Shown: positions 51,959 to 61,212, counted from the stretch's first letter. The stretch: DNA of 64,000 nucleotides from Paractinoplanes ferrugineus (GCF_016862195.1 NZ_BOMM01000016.1:124001-188000), one strand, 5' to 3'. Program-made: numbers and translations. The notes: generated by a model from the letters alone, not told the origin.

Positions 51959-52634
51959 GTGCGGGTGCTCGGGGTGGACGCGTGCAAAAGAGGCTGGGTC
52001 GGCGTGGTCCTCGACAACGGCGAGGTGACCGTGCGCATCGCCGGCTCGGTCGCGGCCCTGGTCGCCGACGCCGGCCCGCTCACGGTGCTCGGCATCGACA
52101 TCCCGATCGGCCTGCCCGACACCGGACGCCGCACGGCCGACGTGCTGGCCCACCGGCAGGCCGGCCCGCGCCGCTCGTCGGTGTTCATGACCCCGGTGCG
52201 CGCGGCCCTGCACGCCGACACCCACGCCGCCGCCGTCGAGGTGAACCGGCGAGAGGCCGGCGAGGGGATCTCCGCCCAGGTGTACGGCCTGCGCACGAAG
52301 ATCCTGGAAGTGGACCACTGGCTCCGGCAGACCCGACCACCGGGTGGTGGAAGTGCACCCGGAACTGTCCTTCGCCGCCCTCGCCGGCGCCCCCCTGCCC
52401 GACTCGAAGCGCACCTGGTCCGGCGTCCACCACCGCCGCCGCCTGCTCGCCGAGGCCGGCATCCACCTCCCCGACGACCTGGGCACCCCGGGCCGCCAAG
52501 CCGCCGTCGACGACATCCTCGACGCCGCCGCCGCGGCCTGGAGCGCGCTTCGCGTCGCCAACGGCACAGCCACCTCCCTTCCCTGCCCACCCGAAGCCCA
52601 CGCCGACGGCTGGCCCGCCGCCATCTGGACCTGA
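51959..52634 (+). pseudogene. DUF429 protein with a single-base frameshift
   Basis: The first part, from a GTG 3 nt after the upstream stop, reads VRVLGVDACKRGWVGVVLDN and continues GIDIPIGLPDTGRRTADVLA to KILEVDHWLRQT: the ribonuclease-H-like DUF429 fold with its active-site Asp. At CCC (52332-52334) the frame must lose one base; the second part then runs DHRVVEVHPELSFAALAG and continues PLPDSKRTWSGVHHRRRLLA to a TGA. Removing one C restores a full-length protein of about 224 residues. It is either a sequencing error in a C-run or a recent pseudogene. Confidence 0.8.
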
Positions 52635-52928
52635 CCCGGGCCCGCGGCTCGTGAAGCTCCCGGCTGGTGGGAGCCGTGACCAGCATGCGGGAGCGGCGCC
52701 CGCCTGACTGGAGCACCCCCGAGGAGCGGCCTCAACCCCCGCGTCGCCGCCGAGTTCCTGGAAGGAGCCGTGGTGCAGGCAGGAGGTGGCGACGGCGCTC
52801 TGTCTGGACGCCTCCCGGACCTGGCGGGCGGCGGCCCTTCCCGGCCAGGCGCTGACGGCGCGGGCGGCAAGGGCGGCGACGTTGCTGTCGGTGTCGGCCC
52901 GCGACGCCGGGCGCCGGGTACGCGGAGA
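52635..52928. other. Region without a confident gene
   Basis: No gene could be supported. Short plus-strand segments look protein-like in different frames (LNPRVAAEFLEGAVVQAGGG near 52,733, and VATALCLDASRTWRAAALPG near 52,786), which suggests a small decayed gene with a frameshift. Neither has a good start with a ribosome binding site. Confidence 0.3.
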
Positions 52929-54950
52929 TCAGGTCAGGTCGGGGCGCTGCCAGGGTTCGCCCAGGACGTGGTGGTTCAGGAAGGCGACCACGGTGGCGTA
53001 CCAGACTCTGGCGTTTCCGGGTTTGAGGATCCAATGGTTCTCGTCGGGGAAGTAGAGGAACTTGTGCGGGCCGGAGCCGTCGTCGGCCTGCTGCCGGGAG
53101 GCCAGGTCCCACCAGAGGCGCAGGCCCTCGCCGATCGGGACGCGGTAGTCCTTGTCGCCGTGGATGACCAGCATCGGGGTGGTGATGTCGTCGGCGAAGC
53201 GGTGCGGGGAGTTGGCGTGGCGGCGGTCGGGGGTCAGTTCGCGCGCCCAGTAGAAGGCGGCGTCCGTGGTGGACCACATCTGGTCCATCGCCCAGATCGA
53301 GGCGTGGGTGACGATCGCCTTGAAGCGGTCGGTGTGCCCGGCCACCCAGTTCGCCATGTAGCCGCCGAACGAGCCGCCCATCGCGGCGGTGCGGTCGGCG
53401 TCGATGTCGGGGCGCTGCTCGGCGGCGTCGGTCAGGGCCATCAGGTCGGTGTAGGGGGCGTTGCCCCAGTCGCCCCAGCCGCGCTTGACGAAGTCGTAGC
53501 CGTAGCCGGTGGACAGCGCCGGGTCGGGCATCAGCACGGCGTAGCCGCGGGCGGTGAGGATCCACGGGTTCCAGCGCCAGTGCCACATGTTCCAGGAGCC
53601 GAGCGGTCCACCGTGGATGTAGACCACGAGGGGGGCGGGCTCGCCGCCGGGCGGCAACGCGAGCCAGGCGCGCAGCGGGCTGCCGTCGGCGGCGGTCGCG
53701 GTGACCTCGGTCAGAGTTCCGGGGATCTGTACGGCCGGGGCCGGGCCCGGAAGCGGCTCGAACCCGCCGCGGCCGGTGGCCGGGACGCGCACCGGGGCGG
53801 GCGGGCTGTCGATCGTGCTGCGCAGGGCGTAGACCCACTGCCCGTCGGGGGCGACCCGGATGTCGCTGTAGGCCCCGTCGTCGCCGGTCAGCCGGGTGAC
53901 CTCGCCGCTCACCGCGTCGACCCGCCACAGCGGCGCCCGGCCCTGATGGTCGGCGGTGAAGACGAGGGCGGTGCCGTCGGGGGTCCACCGGGCGGCGGAC
54001 GGCCACCGGTCGGCGCCCTCGGTCAGGGCGCGGGCCGGTCCGCCGGCGAGCGGGATCAGCGCCAGCCGGACGTCGCCGGGGTCGTCGAGCGAGGACCGCC
54101 GGCGCATGCTCACCGCGACCTGGCGGCCGTCCGGGGAGATCAGCGGTGAGCCGTAGTCGTGGTCGGCGTCGTCGGCGAGCACCCGCCGTTCCCCCGAGGC
54201 GACGTCGACGGCGACGAGGGTGGGCCGTTCCGACCCGCCGCGCTCGGCCACCGACCAGGTCGTGACCACGGTGCGGCCGTCGGGCGCGATGTCCCACTCG
54301 GGCTCGACGGTGAGGGCCCGCCCGACGTGGCCGGTGATGTCCCGCAGGACCAGGCCGGCCTCCTCGGCGGGGTCGGCGGCCGGGTCGAGGGTGCCGGCGA
54401 GCAGGCGGGTGTGGTCGGGCCCGAGGTCGTGGTCCCAGTAGCGGACCGGGTAGGAGTCGTGCAGGATCGCCGAGACGCCCGCCTCCTTGCGCTGTCCGCG
54501 GGCCGCGCGGTCGGCCTCCGGGTCGGCCGACCCGGCGAGCAGCGCCGACCCGGCGACGATCGTGCCGGTCGCACTGATCGCCACGCCGTGCACACCGCCG
54601 GGCAGCTTGGCCAGCACCCGGGCGTCGCCGCCGCCGGCCGGCAGCAGCCAGAGCGCCGGTGTCTCGTCGTCCTCGTCGTCGCCGGGCACCGGGCGGGCCG
54701 AGGTGAACAGCAGGTCGCCGGCCGGGGTGAAGGCGGCCGCCGCCTCGCCCCGGACGCCGCGGGTCAGCCGCCGCGCCGGGCGTGCACCGGCCGGATCGAC
54801 CTCCCACAGGGCGGTCGCGTAGCGGGCGTTCTCCCGGTCGGGCGTGCCCACGCCGACGATCAGGCGCCGGCCGTCCGGTGACAGCCACAGCCCGGCCGGC
54901 CGGGGGAGGCGGACGAACGCGTCGAGATCGAGGAAGGGGTCGCCGCTCAT
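52929..54950 (-). CDS. S9 family (acylaminoacyl-peptidase/DPP-type) peptidase
   Basis: 673 residues. Residues 1-400 form a seven-bladed beta-propeller with WD-like DGRRLIVGVG, TPDGTALVFTAD and APDGQWVYALRS repeats. Residues 415-665 are an alpha/beta hydrolase domain: VVYIHGGPLGSWN (oxyanion region), nucleophile Ser in GGSFGGYMANW near 528, Asp in HGDKDYRVP near 598 and His in DENHWI near 638. It releases N-terminal residues or dipeptides, or acylated residues, from short peptides in the cytoplasm; no signal peptide is present. Length matches the family. Confidence 0.95.
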   Translation of the reverse strand: MSGDPFLDLDAFVRLPRPAGLWLSPDGRRLIVGVGTPDRENARYATALWEVDPAGARPARRLTRGVRGEAAAAFTPAGDLLFTSARPVPGDDEDDETPALWLLPAGGGDARVLAKLPGGVHGVAISATGTIVAGSALLAGSADPEADRAARGQRKEAGVSAILHDSYPVRYWDHDLGPDHTRLLAGTLDPAADPAEEAGLVLRDITGHVGRALTVEPEWDIAPDGRTVVTTWSVAERGGSERPTLVAVDVASGERRVLADDADHDYGSPLISPDGRQVAVSMRRRSSLDDPGDVRLALIPLAGGPARALTEGADRWPSAARWTPDGTALVFTADHQGRAPLWRVDAVSGEVTRLTGDDGAYSDIRVAPDGQWVYALRSTIDSPPAPVRVPATGRGGFEPLPGPAPAVQIPGTLTEVTATAADGSPLRAWLALPPGGEPAPLVVYIHGGPLGSWNMWHWRWNPWILTARGYAVLMPDPALSTGYGYDFVKRGWGDWGNAPYTDLMALTDAAEQRPDIDADRTAAMGGSFGGYMANWVAGHTDRFKAIVTHASIWAMDQMWSTTDAAFYWARELTPDRRHANSPHRFADDITTPMLVIHGDKDYRVPIGEGLRLWWDLASRQQADDGSGPHKFLYFPDENHWILKPGNARVWYATVVAFLNHHVLGEPWQRPDLT

Positions 54951-55053
54951 CGGCCTTTTCTACCACCGGACGCGGCAGATTTTCGCCCCGCCCGGTGGCG
55001 GCCGGGGACCGTCGACGGCGTTTGAGTGACGCGCCGCGGGGGATCAGGACGGC

Positions 55054-55269
55054 ATGACGTCGACGATCACCCCGTACGAGGACGGCCCGCTGATCATCCG
55101 CGGGGATTTCGAGCTGCGCGGACCGGACGGCGAGCTGATCGAGCCGGGCCGGGCCACGGTCGCGCTGTGCCGGTGCGGCCGGTCGGCGGTCAAACCGTTC
55201 TGCGACGGCACCCACAAGGTCGCCAAGTTCAAGGCGGGCACCGGCCGGGACACCCCGGCCCCGCGCTGA
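55054..55269 (+). CDS. CDGSH-type iron-sulfur protein
   Basis: 71 residues with one CDGSH motif: CRCGRSAVKPFCDGTH near residue 40-55, where three Cys and one His hold a [2Fe-2S] cluster. The N-terminus MTSTITPYEDGPLIIRGDFE forms the beta strands. Soluble. The next gene, a diiron haem-oxygenase-like protein, starts 42 nt downstream on the same strand. Single-motif CDGSH proteins pair this way repeatedly in actinobacteria, suggesting that it supplies electrons or iron to the partner. Confidence 0.92.
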   Translation: MTSTITPYEDGPLIIRGDFELRGPDGELIEPGRATVALCRCGRSAVKPFCDGTHKVAKFKAGTGRDTPAPR

Positions 55270-55311
55270 TCAGGGCGTTTACCGAGCTCGTACGCGGGAA
55301 GCCGGTCGGAC

Positions 55312-56271
55312 ATGAAACTTCCCGCGCCCCGCGGCGCCGTCTCGGCCGCGGCGATCGATCTGCTGAGCGGGCGGGACGTGGCCGTCCCCGCCCCGGACAG
55401 CGACGAGGACCTCCAGCTGGCGCTGTTCATCTGCTACGAGATGGCCTACCGCGGCTGGGACGGGGTCGACGACGCCTACGAGTGGGATCCGGGCCTGCTG
55501 CGGCTGCGCGCCGGGCTGGAGACCCGCTTCGAGGCCGGCCTGCACGAGCTGGTCGGCCCGCCCGCGCCGGTGGAGCCGGCCGACGTGCCCCGGCTGCTGC
55601 TCGAGACGGTCGAGGCGGACGACGGGCCGGCGCTGTCGAAGTACCTGCGCGGCCGGGCCACCCACGGGCAGTTCCGGGAGTTCGTCGCCCACCGCTCCGT
55701 CTATCACCTGCGGGAGGCCGACCCGCACACCTGGGCGATCCCCCGGCTCAGCGGGCGGCCCAAGGCCGCGCTCATCGAGATCCAGCTGGACGAGTACGGC
55801 GGTGGCGTCACCGACCGGATGCACCAGGAGCTGTTCAAGAAGACGATGCGCTGGTTCGGCCTCGACCTGAGCTACGGCGCGTACGTGGACTCGGTCGGTG
55901 CGGCCACCCTGCGGGTCAACAACATCATGTCGTTCTTCGGCCTGCACCGGCGGCGCCGCGGCGCGATCCTCGGCCACCTGGCCGCCTACGAGATGACCTC
56001 GTCGCTGCCCAACCGGGCGTACGCCAGCGGGCTGCGCCGGCTCGGCGGTGACGCCGACGCGACCGCGTTCTACGACGAGCACGTCGAGGCCGACTCCGTG
56101 CACGAGCAGATCGCCGCGCACGACCTGTGCGGCTCGTTCGCGGCGGCCGAGCCGGAGCTCGCCGGCGACGTGCTGTGGGGCGCCCGGTGCGCCCTCGCCG
56201 TCGACAACCTGTGGGCCGGCGCCGTGCTGGCCGCCTGGGCCGACGGCCGGTCGTCGCTGCGCGACTGCTGA
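55312..56271 (+). CDS. Haem-oxygenase-like diiron protein (iron-containing redox enzyme family)
   Basis: 319 residues, almost all helical. The C-terminal half has the HDO-type metal motif pattern: EIQLDEYGGGVTDRMHQELF near 158-177 and FYDEHVEADSVHEQIAAHDL near 250-270, giving a Glu/His/Asp set for two irons. Such proteins oxidise fatty acids, amino acids or aldehydes with O2 (UndA, SznF and CADD relatives). The substrate is not predictable. It is preceded by a CDGSH protein, a likely redox partner. No nearby biosynthetic cluster identifies the pathway. Confidence 0.85.
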   Translation: MKLPAPRGAVSAAAIDLLSGRDVAVPAPDSDEDLQLALFICYEMAYRGWDGVDDAYEWDPGLLRLRAGLETRFEAGLHELVGPPAPVEPADVPRLLLETVEADDGPALSKYLRGRATHGQFREFVAHRSVYHLREADPHTWAIPRLSGRPKAALIEIQLDEYGGGVTDRMHQELFKKTMRWFGLDLSYGAYVDSVGAATLRVNNIMSFFGLHRRRRGAILGHLAAYEMTSSLPNRAYASGLRRLGGDADATAFYDEHVEADSVHEQIAAHDLCGSFAAAEPELAGDVLWGARCALAVDNLWAGAVLAAWADGRSSLRDC

Positions 56272-56304
56272 CGCCCGCCGGGGCAGCTCGGCGCGAGCCG
56301 CCGG

Positions 56305-56536
56305 TCAGCCGTCGATGTCCACCGCGAGAACCTCGGCCCCGGGGACCCGCTCGGCCGGGACGGGCCGGCTCCAGCCGAACACCCCGCGCAGGTCGGTCGC
56401 GACCGCGTTGGCGGGCCGCCGGTCGACCTGCGCGTGGGTGGCCGCAGTGCCGGTCGTGAACCGGTGGCCGGTCCGCTCGAGCTCGTGCCCGACCCGGCGA
56501 AGGGCCTCGTCGACCCGGGTGCTCCGGCCGGCCTCA
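56305..56536 (-). pseudogene. Remnant without a start codon downstream of the amidase operon
   Basis: Minus-strand codons ending in TGA read AEAGRSTRVDEALRRVGHEL, then ERTGHRFTTGTAATHAQVDR and NAVATDLRGVFGWSRPVPAE to VLAVDIDG. The protein character is strong, but no ATG, GTG or TTG is in frame for well over 100 nt. It is one frame away from the end of the small gene at 56,534. A single gene split by a frameshift near 56,535, or the stub of a deleted gene, are the two options. Family not recognised. Confidence 0.4.
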
Positions 56537-56698
56537 GCGGAGCTCCACCACCGACGGATCGTCGCTGGCCAGCTCGGCGTGCACGACGCCGAGCCGGTCC
56601 ACGTCGAGGTGGATCTCGCAGTCCGCCGGATCGGTCTCCGGCAGCCCCAGCACCGAGACCGGGAGGACGGCCGGCCGGGCCGGTGGCTCCGGGGTCAC
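56534..56698 (-). CDS. 54-residue protein at the end of the amidase operon
   Basis: The GTG start overlaps the stop of amidase 1 (GTGA), as elsewhere in this operon. The protein is VTPEPPARPAVLPVSVLGLP, then ETDPADCEIHLDVDRLGVVH and AELASDDPSVVELR. It is acidic and beta-rich with one Cys. It could be the last small component of the operon, or the first half of a gene whose second half lies one frame away just downstream. Not recognised. Confidence 0.45.
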   Translation of the reverse strand: MTPEPPARPAVLPVSVLGLPETDPADCEIHLDVDRLGVVHAELASDDPSVVELR

Positions 56699-58215
56699 CC
56701 GCGGGCCGCCTCGTAGGCGAACCCGACCCGGTAGAGCAGTTCCTCGGCGTACCGGGGCCCGACGATCTGCAGCCCGACCGGCATGTCGGCGGCGCCGGTG
56801 CCGCAGGGAACGGTGAGCGACGGGTGGCCGGTGAGGTCGGTGGGGCTGGTGTTGGCGGTGGACTTGTGGACCCGGCCGTCGATGAACTCGGCCGCCTCGT
56901 GCGGCGAGGTGAGCAGCGGGTGGGCCACCTCGGGGGTGGTCGGCATGATCAGCACGTCGACGTCGGCGAGGGCCGCGTTCACCTGCCGGCGCAGTTCGAG
57001 GCGCAGGTTGTGGGCCTTGACGTAGGGCAGCAGCCCGTAGTGCTTCCGCACGTGCTCCACGGTGAGCAGCATCGACTTGAACATGGGCGGCAGGTGGTCG
57101 CCGCCGAGCGCGGACTGGGCCACGTTCGTCGCGACCGCCTGCGGGTCGATCCGGCCGAGGTGGCCGAACGAGCCGGTGCCGAAGCTGGTGATCATCGCGT
57201 GCGCGCCGGCGGCCAGGCCGGCGCTGCCGATCGCCCAGCCGTTGACCCAGAGCGGCACCGAGACCGTCGACACGGTGGCGCCGAGCTGCTGGAGCACCTT
57301 GGCGGCGGCCTCGAACGCGGCGATCACGTCGGGCGACGCGCCGACCGGTTCGAGGCCCTCGGTCAGGATGCCGACCCTGAGTCCCGGTACGCCCTTGCCC
57401 TCGGCGCCCAGGTAGCCGAACGAGTCCGGCATGTCGGTGGTCCACTGCGGGTCGCGCCAGTCGGGCCCGGCGATCACCTCCAGCATCAGCGCGTTGTCCC
57501 GGACCGTCCTCGTCATCGGGCCGATGTGGTCGATGGTGTGGTTCATGTAGGACATGCCGTACGACGGGACCAGGCCGTGGGTGGCCTTCATGCCGACCAG
57601 GCCGCACCAGGCGGCCGGGATCCGCACGCTGCCGCCCTCGTCGGCACCGAGGGCCAGGTCGACCTCGCCGGCCGCGACGGCCGAACCGGAGCCGGAGGAC
57701 GAGCCGCCGGTGGAGCGGGTCGGGTCCAGGGGGTTGCGGGCCGCCCCGAACGCGGACCCCTCCCCCAGGCCGGCCCCGAGATCCTCCAGGTTGGTCTTGC
57801 CGGTGATGATCGCGCCCGCGTCGAGCAGCCGTTCGACGACCACCGCGTCCTCGGTCGGCACCAGCACCGGGGTGCGGCGGCCGCCGTTGGTCATCGGTAC
57901 GCCGGCCACCGCGATGCAGTCCTTGACACCCACGGTCCGGCCGGCGAGCGGGCCCTCGGCGGCTCCCTTGACCTCGCAGCGGCTGATCCAGGAGTTGTAC
58001 GGGTCGTCGGTGGCGGGCACGACCCGGCGGGTGGGCCACTTCAGCTCGACCGCCGGGGTGGGCAGGTCCTCGACCTTGTCCAGGGCGTCCAGGGCGACGG
58101 CGATCTTGTCGGTGTAAGCGGCGAGCTCGGCACCCTTGAGGTCCCAGCCGAGGCTCGTGGCGTACGCCGCCACATCCTCGGCGGCGGGCTTGCGGAGGAA
58201 TCCGAAGACTCTCAT
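56695..58215 (-). CDS. Amidase 1 (amidase-signature family)
   Basis: 506 residues. The amidase signature is complete: catalytic Lys in TVGVKDCIAVAGV near 95, the cis-Ser in [18 protein letters not shown] near 171, and the nucleophile Ser in DEGGSVRIPAAWCGLVGMKA near 195. The N-terminal 60-residue helical extension (LRKPAAEDVAAYATSLGWDL; AAYTDKIAVALDALDKVEDL) is like that of nitrile-pathway and acetamidase-type aliphatic/aryl amidases, and differs from amidases 2 and 3. It hydrolyses R-CO-NH2 to the acid and ammonia. The start overlaps the MFS stop by 4 nt. Confidence 0.9.
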   Translation of the reverse strand: MRVFGFLRKPAAEDVAAYATSLGWDLKGAELAAYTDKIAVALDALDKVEDLPTPAVELKWPTRRVVPATDDPYNSWISRCEVKGAAEGPLAGRTVGVKDCIAVAGVPMTNGGRRTPVLVPTEDAVVVERLLDAGAIITGKTNLEDLGAGLGEGSAFGAARNPLDPTRSTGGSSSGSGSAVAAGEVDLALGADEGGSVRIPAAWCGLVGMKATHGLVPSYGMSYMNHTIDHIGPMTRTVRDNALMLEVIAGPDWRDPQWTTDMPDSFGYLGAEGKGVPGLRVGILTEGLEPVGASPDVIAAFEAAAKVLQQLGATVSTVSVPLWVNGWAIGSAGLAAGAHAMITSFGTGSFGHLGRIDPQAVATNVAQSALGGDHLPPMFKSMLLTVEHVRKHYGLLPYVKAHNLRLELRRQVNAALADVDVLIMPTTPEVAHPLLTSPHEAAEFIDGRVHKSTANTSPTDLTGHPSLTVPCGTGAADMPVGLQIVGPRYAEELLYRVGFAYEAARG

Positions 58216-59588
58216 GACGACACCTTTCCGGTGAGCGGGACGGCCACCGGGCCGCCGCCGAAAACGGGTCCGCGGCGCATCAGCGCGGCCGCGGCGAGCA
58301 TGAGCAGGGCGACGACCGCCAGCCCGGTGAACACCCGGTGCAGGCCGTCGCGGTCGAAGCCGCCGGCGGCCGCGCCGAGCGCGGCCACCCCGACGGCGCT
58401 GCCGAACGACCGGGAGAACATCACGCTCGCGGTGAGCGCCCCGCGGTGTTCGTGGCCGGCCGTGGTCTGCACGGCGAGCATCAGCGGCGTGGTGCTCAGG
58501 CCGAGGCCGAGGCCGATCACGAAGCAGGCCAGCCCGAGCAGGGCGAGCGGCGTGCCCGGCCGGACCAGGGCCAGCCCGAGCGCACCGAGCACCGCCACCA
58601 CGACCCCGGCCAGCACCGCGGTGCGGAAACCGAAGCGGAGAAAGGCCTTGGCGGAGTACGCGGCGGCCAGCGGCCAGCCGATCATCAGGGGCGCGATCGC
58701 CAGTCCGGAGGCGAGCGCGCCCGCCCCGAGCACGGTCTGCGCGTACAGCGGGACGTACGAGTTGACGCCCATCATGATGGCGCCGAGTCCGATGTTGGCG
58801 AGGTTGGAGCCGAGCGCGGTCCGGTCGCGTACCAGCCGGCCGGGCAGCACCGGGTTGGCGGCCCGGCGCTCGACCAGGACGAACAAGCCGAGCACCGCCC
58901 CCGCGGCGAGCGCGGCCGGCCACGCCCGGCCCCCGGTGAGCAGGGTCAGGATCGCCAGCGAGCAGCCGGTCGTGAGCAGGGCCGCGCCGGCGTAGTCGAC
59001 GTCGGTGGCCGGCCGGACCCGCGGCTCGCGCTGCCCGGCCGCGAACACCGTCGCCGCGACCACGCACAGCGGCAGGTTGATCAGGAACACCCAGCGCCAG
59101 CCGGCGGTGTCGGCGAGCGCCCCGCCGACGAGCGGCCCGAGCACCGACGAGACGCCCCAGACGCCGGACAGCCAGCCCTGGGCCCGGCCTCGTTCGTGCA
59201 CGTCGAACCGGTCGCCGATGACGGTCAGCCCGGCCGCCTGCACGGCCCCGGCACCGAGGCCCTGGAGCACCCGCGCCCCGATCAGCGCGGGCATGTCCCA
59301 GGCCAGGCCGGCGGCGAGCGAGCCGGCCGCGAAGGCGGTGATGCCCGCCAGCATCACCGGCCGGCGCCCGAGCAGGTCGCACAGCTTGCCCATCAGCGGC
59401 GTCGCGGAGGCCTGCGCGAGCAGGTAGACCGAGAACACCCAGGGCAGCCGCTCGATGCCGCCGAGGTCCCCGACGACGGCCGGGGCCGCTGTGGCGACAA
59501 CCGTGTTGTCCAGGGCGACCAGCCCGGTGGACAGCATCACGGCGAGGAGCATCCGGCCGCGGCCGCTCGGCGCGACCGCACCGTTCAC
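58212..59588 (-). CDS. DHA2-type MFS transporter within the amidase operon
   Basis: 458 residues with about fourteen hydrophobic helices. Motifs are typical of DHA2: LVALDNTVVATAAPAVVGDL in helix 1, PLMGKLCDLLGRRPVMLAGI (motif A), GARVLQGLGAGAVQAAGLTV and GPLVGGALADTAGWRWVFLI (motif C). The GTG start overlaps the upstream small gene's stop, and its own stop overlaps the amidase 1 start (ATGA on both sides). It probably moves the substrate or a product of the operon. Most DHA2 members are H+ antiporters acting as exporters. Confidence 0.92.
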   Translation of the reverse strand: MNGAVAPSGRGRMLLAVMLSTGLVALDNTVVATAAPAVVGDLGGIERLPWVFSVYLLAQASATPLMGKLCDLLGRRPVMLAGITAFAAGSLAAGLAWDMPALIGARVLQGLGAGAVQAAGLTVIGDRFDVHERGRAQGWLSGVWGVSSVLGPLVGGALADTAGWRWVFLINLPLCVVAATVFAAGQREPRVRPATDVDYAGAALLTTGCSLAILTLLTGGRAWPAALAAGAVLGLFVLVERRAANPVLPGRLVRDRTALGSNLANIGLGAIMMGVNSYVPLYAQTVLGAGALASGLAIAPLMIGWPLAAAYSAKAFLRFGFRTAVLAGVVVAVLGALGLALVRPGTPLALLGLACFVIGLGLGLSTTPLMLAVQTTAGHEHRGALTASVMFSRSFGSAVGVAALGAAAGGFDRDGLHRVFTGLAVVALLMLAAAALMRRGPVFGGGPVAVPLTGKVSS

Positions 59589-59764
59589 AGGTACGGGGAG
59601 AAGACGAGCTGGGGCTCCTCCTCCTTGGTCATCGGGACCTCGTAGAGCGCGTCGAGGCCGGCCCGCAGCGCCGGGTAGACCTTGACGAAGTAGTCGAACT
59701 CGTCCGGCGGGACGGTGATGCCGGCCGCTTCGAACAGGACGGACACGGTGGTTTCGGCGTTCAT
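59585..59764 (-). CDS. AtzG-like small amidase subunit (copy 2)
   Basis: 59 residues: MNAETTVSVLFEAAGITVPP, then DEFDYFVKVYPALRAGLDAL and YEVPMTKEEEPQLVFSPYL. The two helices followed by a P-x-x-x-EEEP-x-x-x-FxP end resemble AtzG/DUF4089, the small partner of the AtzE amidase that completes its active complex. It overlaps the amidase 2 stop and the MFS start by 4 nt each, so it is co-translated. It is likely required for amidase 2. Assignment rests on size, pattern and context, since sequence identity to AtzG cannot be measured here. Confidence 0.7.
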   Translation of the reverse strand: MNAETTVSVLFEAAGITVPPDEFDYFVKVYPALRAGLDALYEVPMTKEEEPQLVFSPYL

Positions 59765-61212
59765 GCGAGGGTCTCCTTCACGAACTCGGACTCGGTGAGG
59801 TGGTGGGTGGTGCGCAGCTGGAAGGCGTCCGCCGCGCGCAGCACGGTGGCCTCGTCGAACGGTCGGCCGGCGAGCTGCAGACCGGCCGGCAGGCCGATCG
59901 GCGAGCTGCCCATCGGGATCGAGATGGCGGGCAGGCCGAGGGCGTTCCAGTACGGCGTGCAGATCGCGCCGACCTCGTTCTCGAAGAAGTTCATGCCGTC
60001 CAGCCGCGGCGCGAAGACGAGCGTGGCCGGGTTGACGATCAGGTCGACCTCGGTCATCAGCTCGGCCATCGCCCGCACCCCGACCCGCCGGACCCGCTGG
60101 ATCTGCGCGTAGTCGGCGCCGGTGACGAGGGCGCCCTGCCCGACCGCCTTGCGGGTCGGCTTGCCGTAGTCGGTCCACCGCTCGCGCATGTCGCCGCGGT
60201 GGTACATGAACGCCTCGGCCAGGAAGCCCGACATGGTGGCGGTGGTGAGCTCGGCGTAGTACGGCAGGGTGACCTCGACGAGGGTGGCGCCCGCGTCGGC
60301 CAGCACCCGGACGGCGGCCCGGGCGAGCGCGGCCAGGTCGGGATCGGTGACCGGCAGGTCCAGCATGGACAGGTCGACCCCGATCCGCAGCCCGGACAGG
60401 TCGCCGGTCAGCGCGCCCACGTAGTCGTCGACCGGCACGTCCACGCTCGTCGCGTCGCGGTCGTCGTGGCCGGCCAGGACGGCGAGCAGGTGGGCGCAGT
60501 CGCGGGCGGAGCGGGTCATCGGTCCGATGTGGTCGTAGGTGTAGCCGAGCGGCACGCAGCCGTACTTCGGGACCCGGCCGAACGTCTGCTTCAGCCCGGA
60601 GATGCCGCACCACGCGGCGGGCAGCCGCACGCTGCCGCCGGTGTCGGTGCCGAGGCCGCCGAGGAACAGCCCGGCGGCCACGCCGTTGCCGGTGCCGGAG
60701 CTGGACCCGCCGGTCCAGTAGGCCGGGTCGAACGGGTTGCGCGGGGTCGGGAAACCCTTCGACGGATCGGGCTCACCGATGGCGTACTCCATGGTGGTGG
60801 CCTTGCCGACGAGGACGCCGCCGGCCGAGCGCAGGCGCGCGACCACCGGTGCGTCGCCCATCTCGCCGAAGGCGGGATCCATGATCAGGCTCTGCGCGGT
60901 GGTGCCGGCGCCGTCGGTGGCGATGATGTCCTTGACGCCGAGCGGGATGCCGTGCAGGACCCCCTTGTCGGTGCCGGCGGCCAGTTCGGCGTCGGCCGTG
61001 GCGGCCGCCTCGAGGGCGGTCGCGTCCATCCGGGTGAGGTAGGTGCCGAGCTTGCCGTCGAGCTTGTCGGCCCGCGCCAGCACGGCCCGGGTCAGCTCGA
61101 CCGAGGTGAGGGTGCCGGCGCGCAGGGCCGCCGCGGCGGCGGTGATGGTCAGCGGCAGCGCGTCCGGTGCGGTGGAGATCTCGGGTCGGCTGGTGGTCTC
61201 GGTGACGGTCAC
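59761..61212 (-). CDS. Amidase 2 (AtzE/GatA-like amidase-signature enzyme)
   Basis: 483 residues. Catalytic Lys in PLGVKDIIATDG near 92, cis-Ser in TGGSSSGTGNGVAAG near 170, nucleophile Ser in TDTGGSVRLPAAWCGISGLK near 194. Conserved QTFGRVPKYGCVPLGYTYDH follows. It starts 12 nt after amidase 3 and overlaps the AtzG-like gene at its end. About 35% of positions look shared with amidase 3 by eye, so the two may be ancient duplicates with different substrates. No GatB gene is present, so a role in tRNA amidation is unlikely. Confidence 0.92.
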   Translation of the reverse strand: MTVTETTSRPEISTAPDALPLTITAAAAALRAGTLTSVELTRAVLARADKLDGKLGTYLTRMDATALEAAATADAELAAGTDKGVLHGIPLGVKDIIATDGAGTTAQSLIMDPAFGEMGDAPVVARLRSAGGVLVGKATTMEYAIGEPDPSKGFPTPRNPFDPAYWTGGSSSGTGNGVAAGLFLGGLGTDTGGSVRLPAAWCGISGLKQTFGRVPKYGCVPLGYTYDHIGPMTRSARDCAHLLAVLAGHDDRDATSVDVPVDDYVGALTGDLSGLRIGVDLSMLDLPVTDPDLAALARAAVRVLADAGATLVEVTLPYYAELTTATMSGFLAEAFMYHRGDMRERWTDYGKPTRKAVGQGALVTGADYAQIQRVRRVGVRAMAELMTEVDLIVNPATLVFAPRLDGMNFFENEVGAICTPYWNALGLPAISIPMGSSPIGLPAGLQLAGRPFDEATVLRAADAFQLRTTHHLTESEFVKETLA

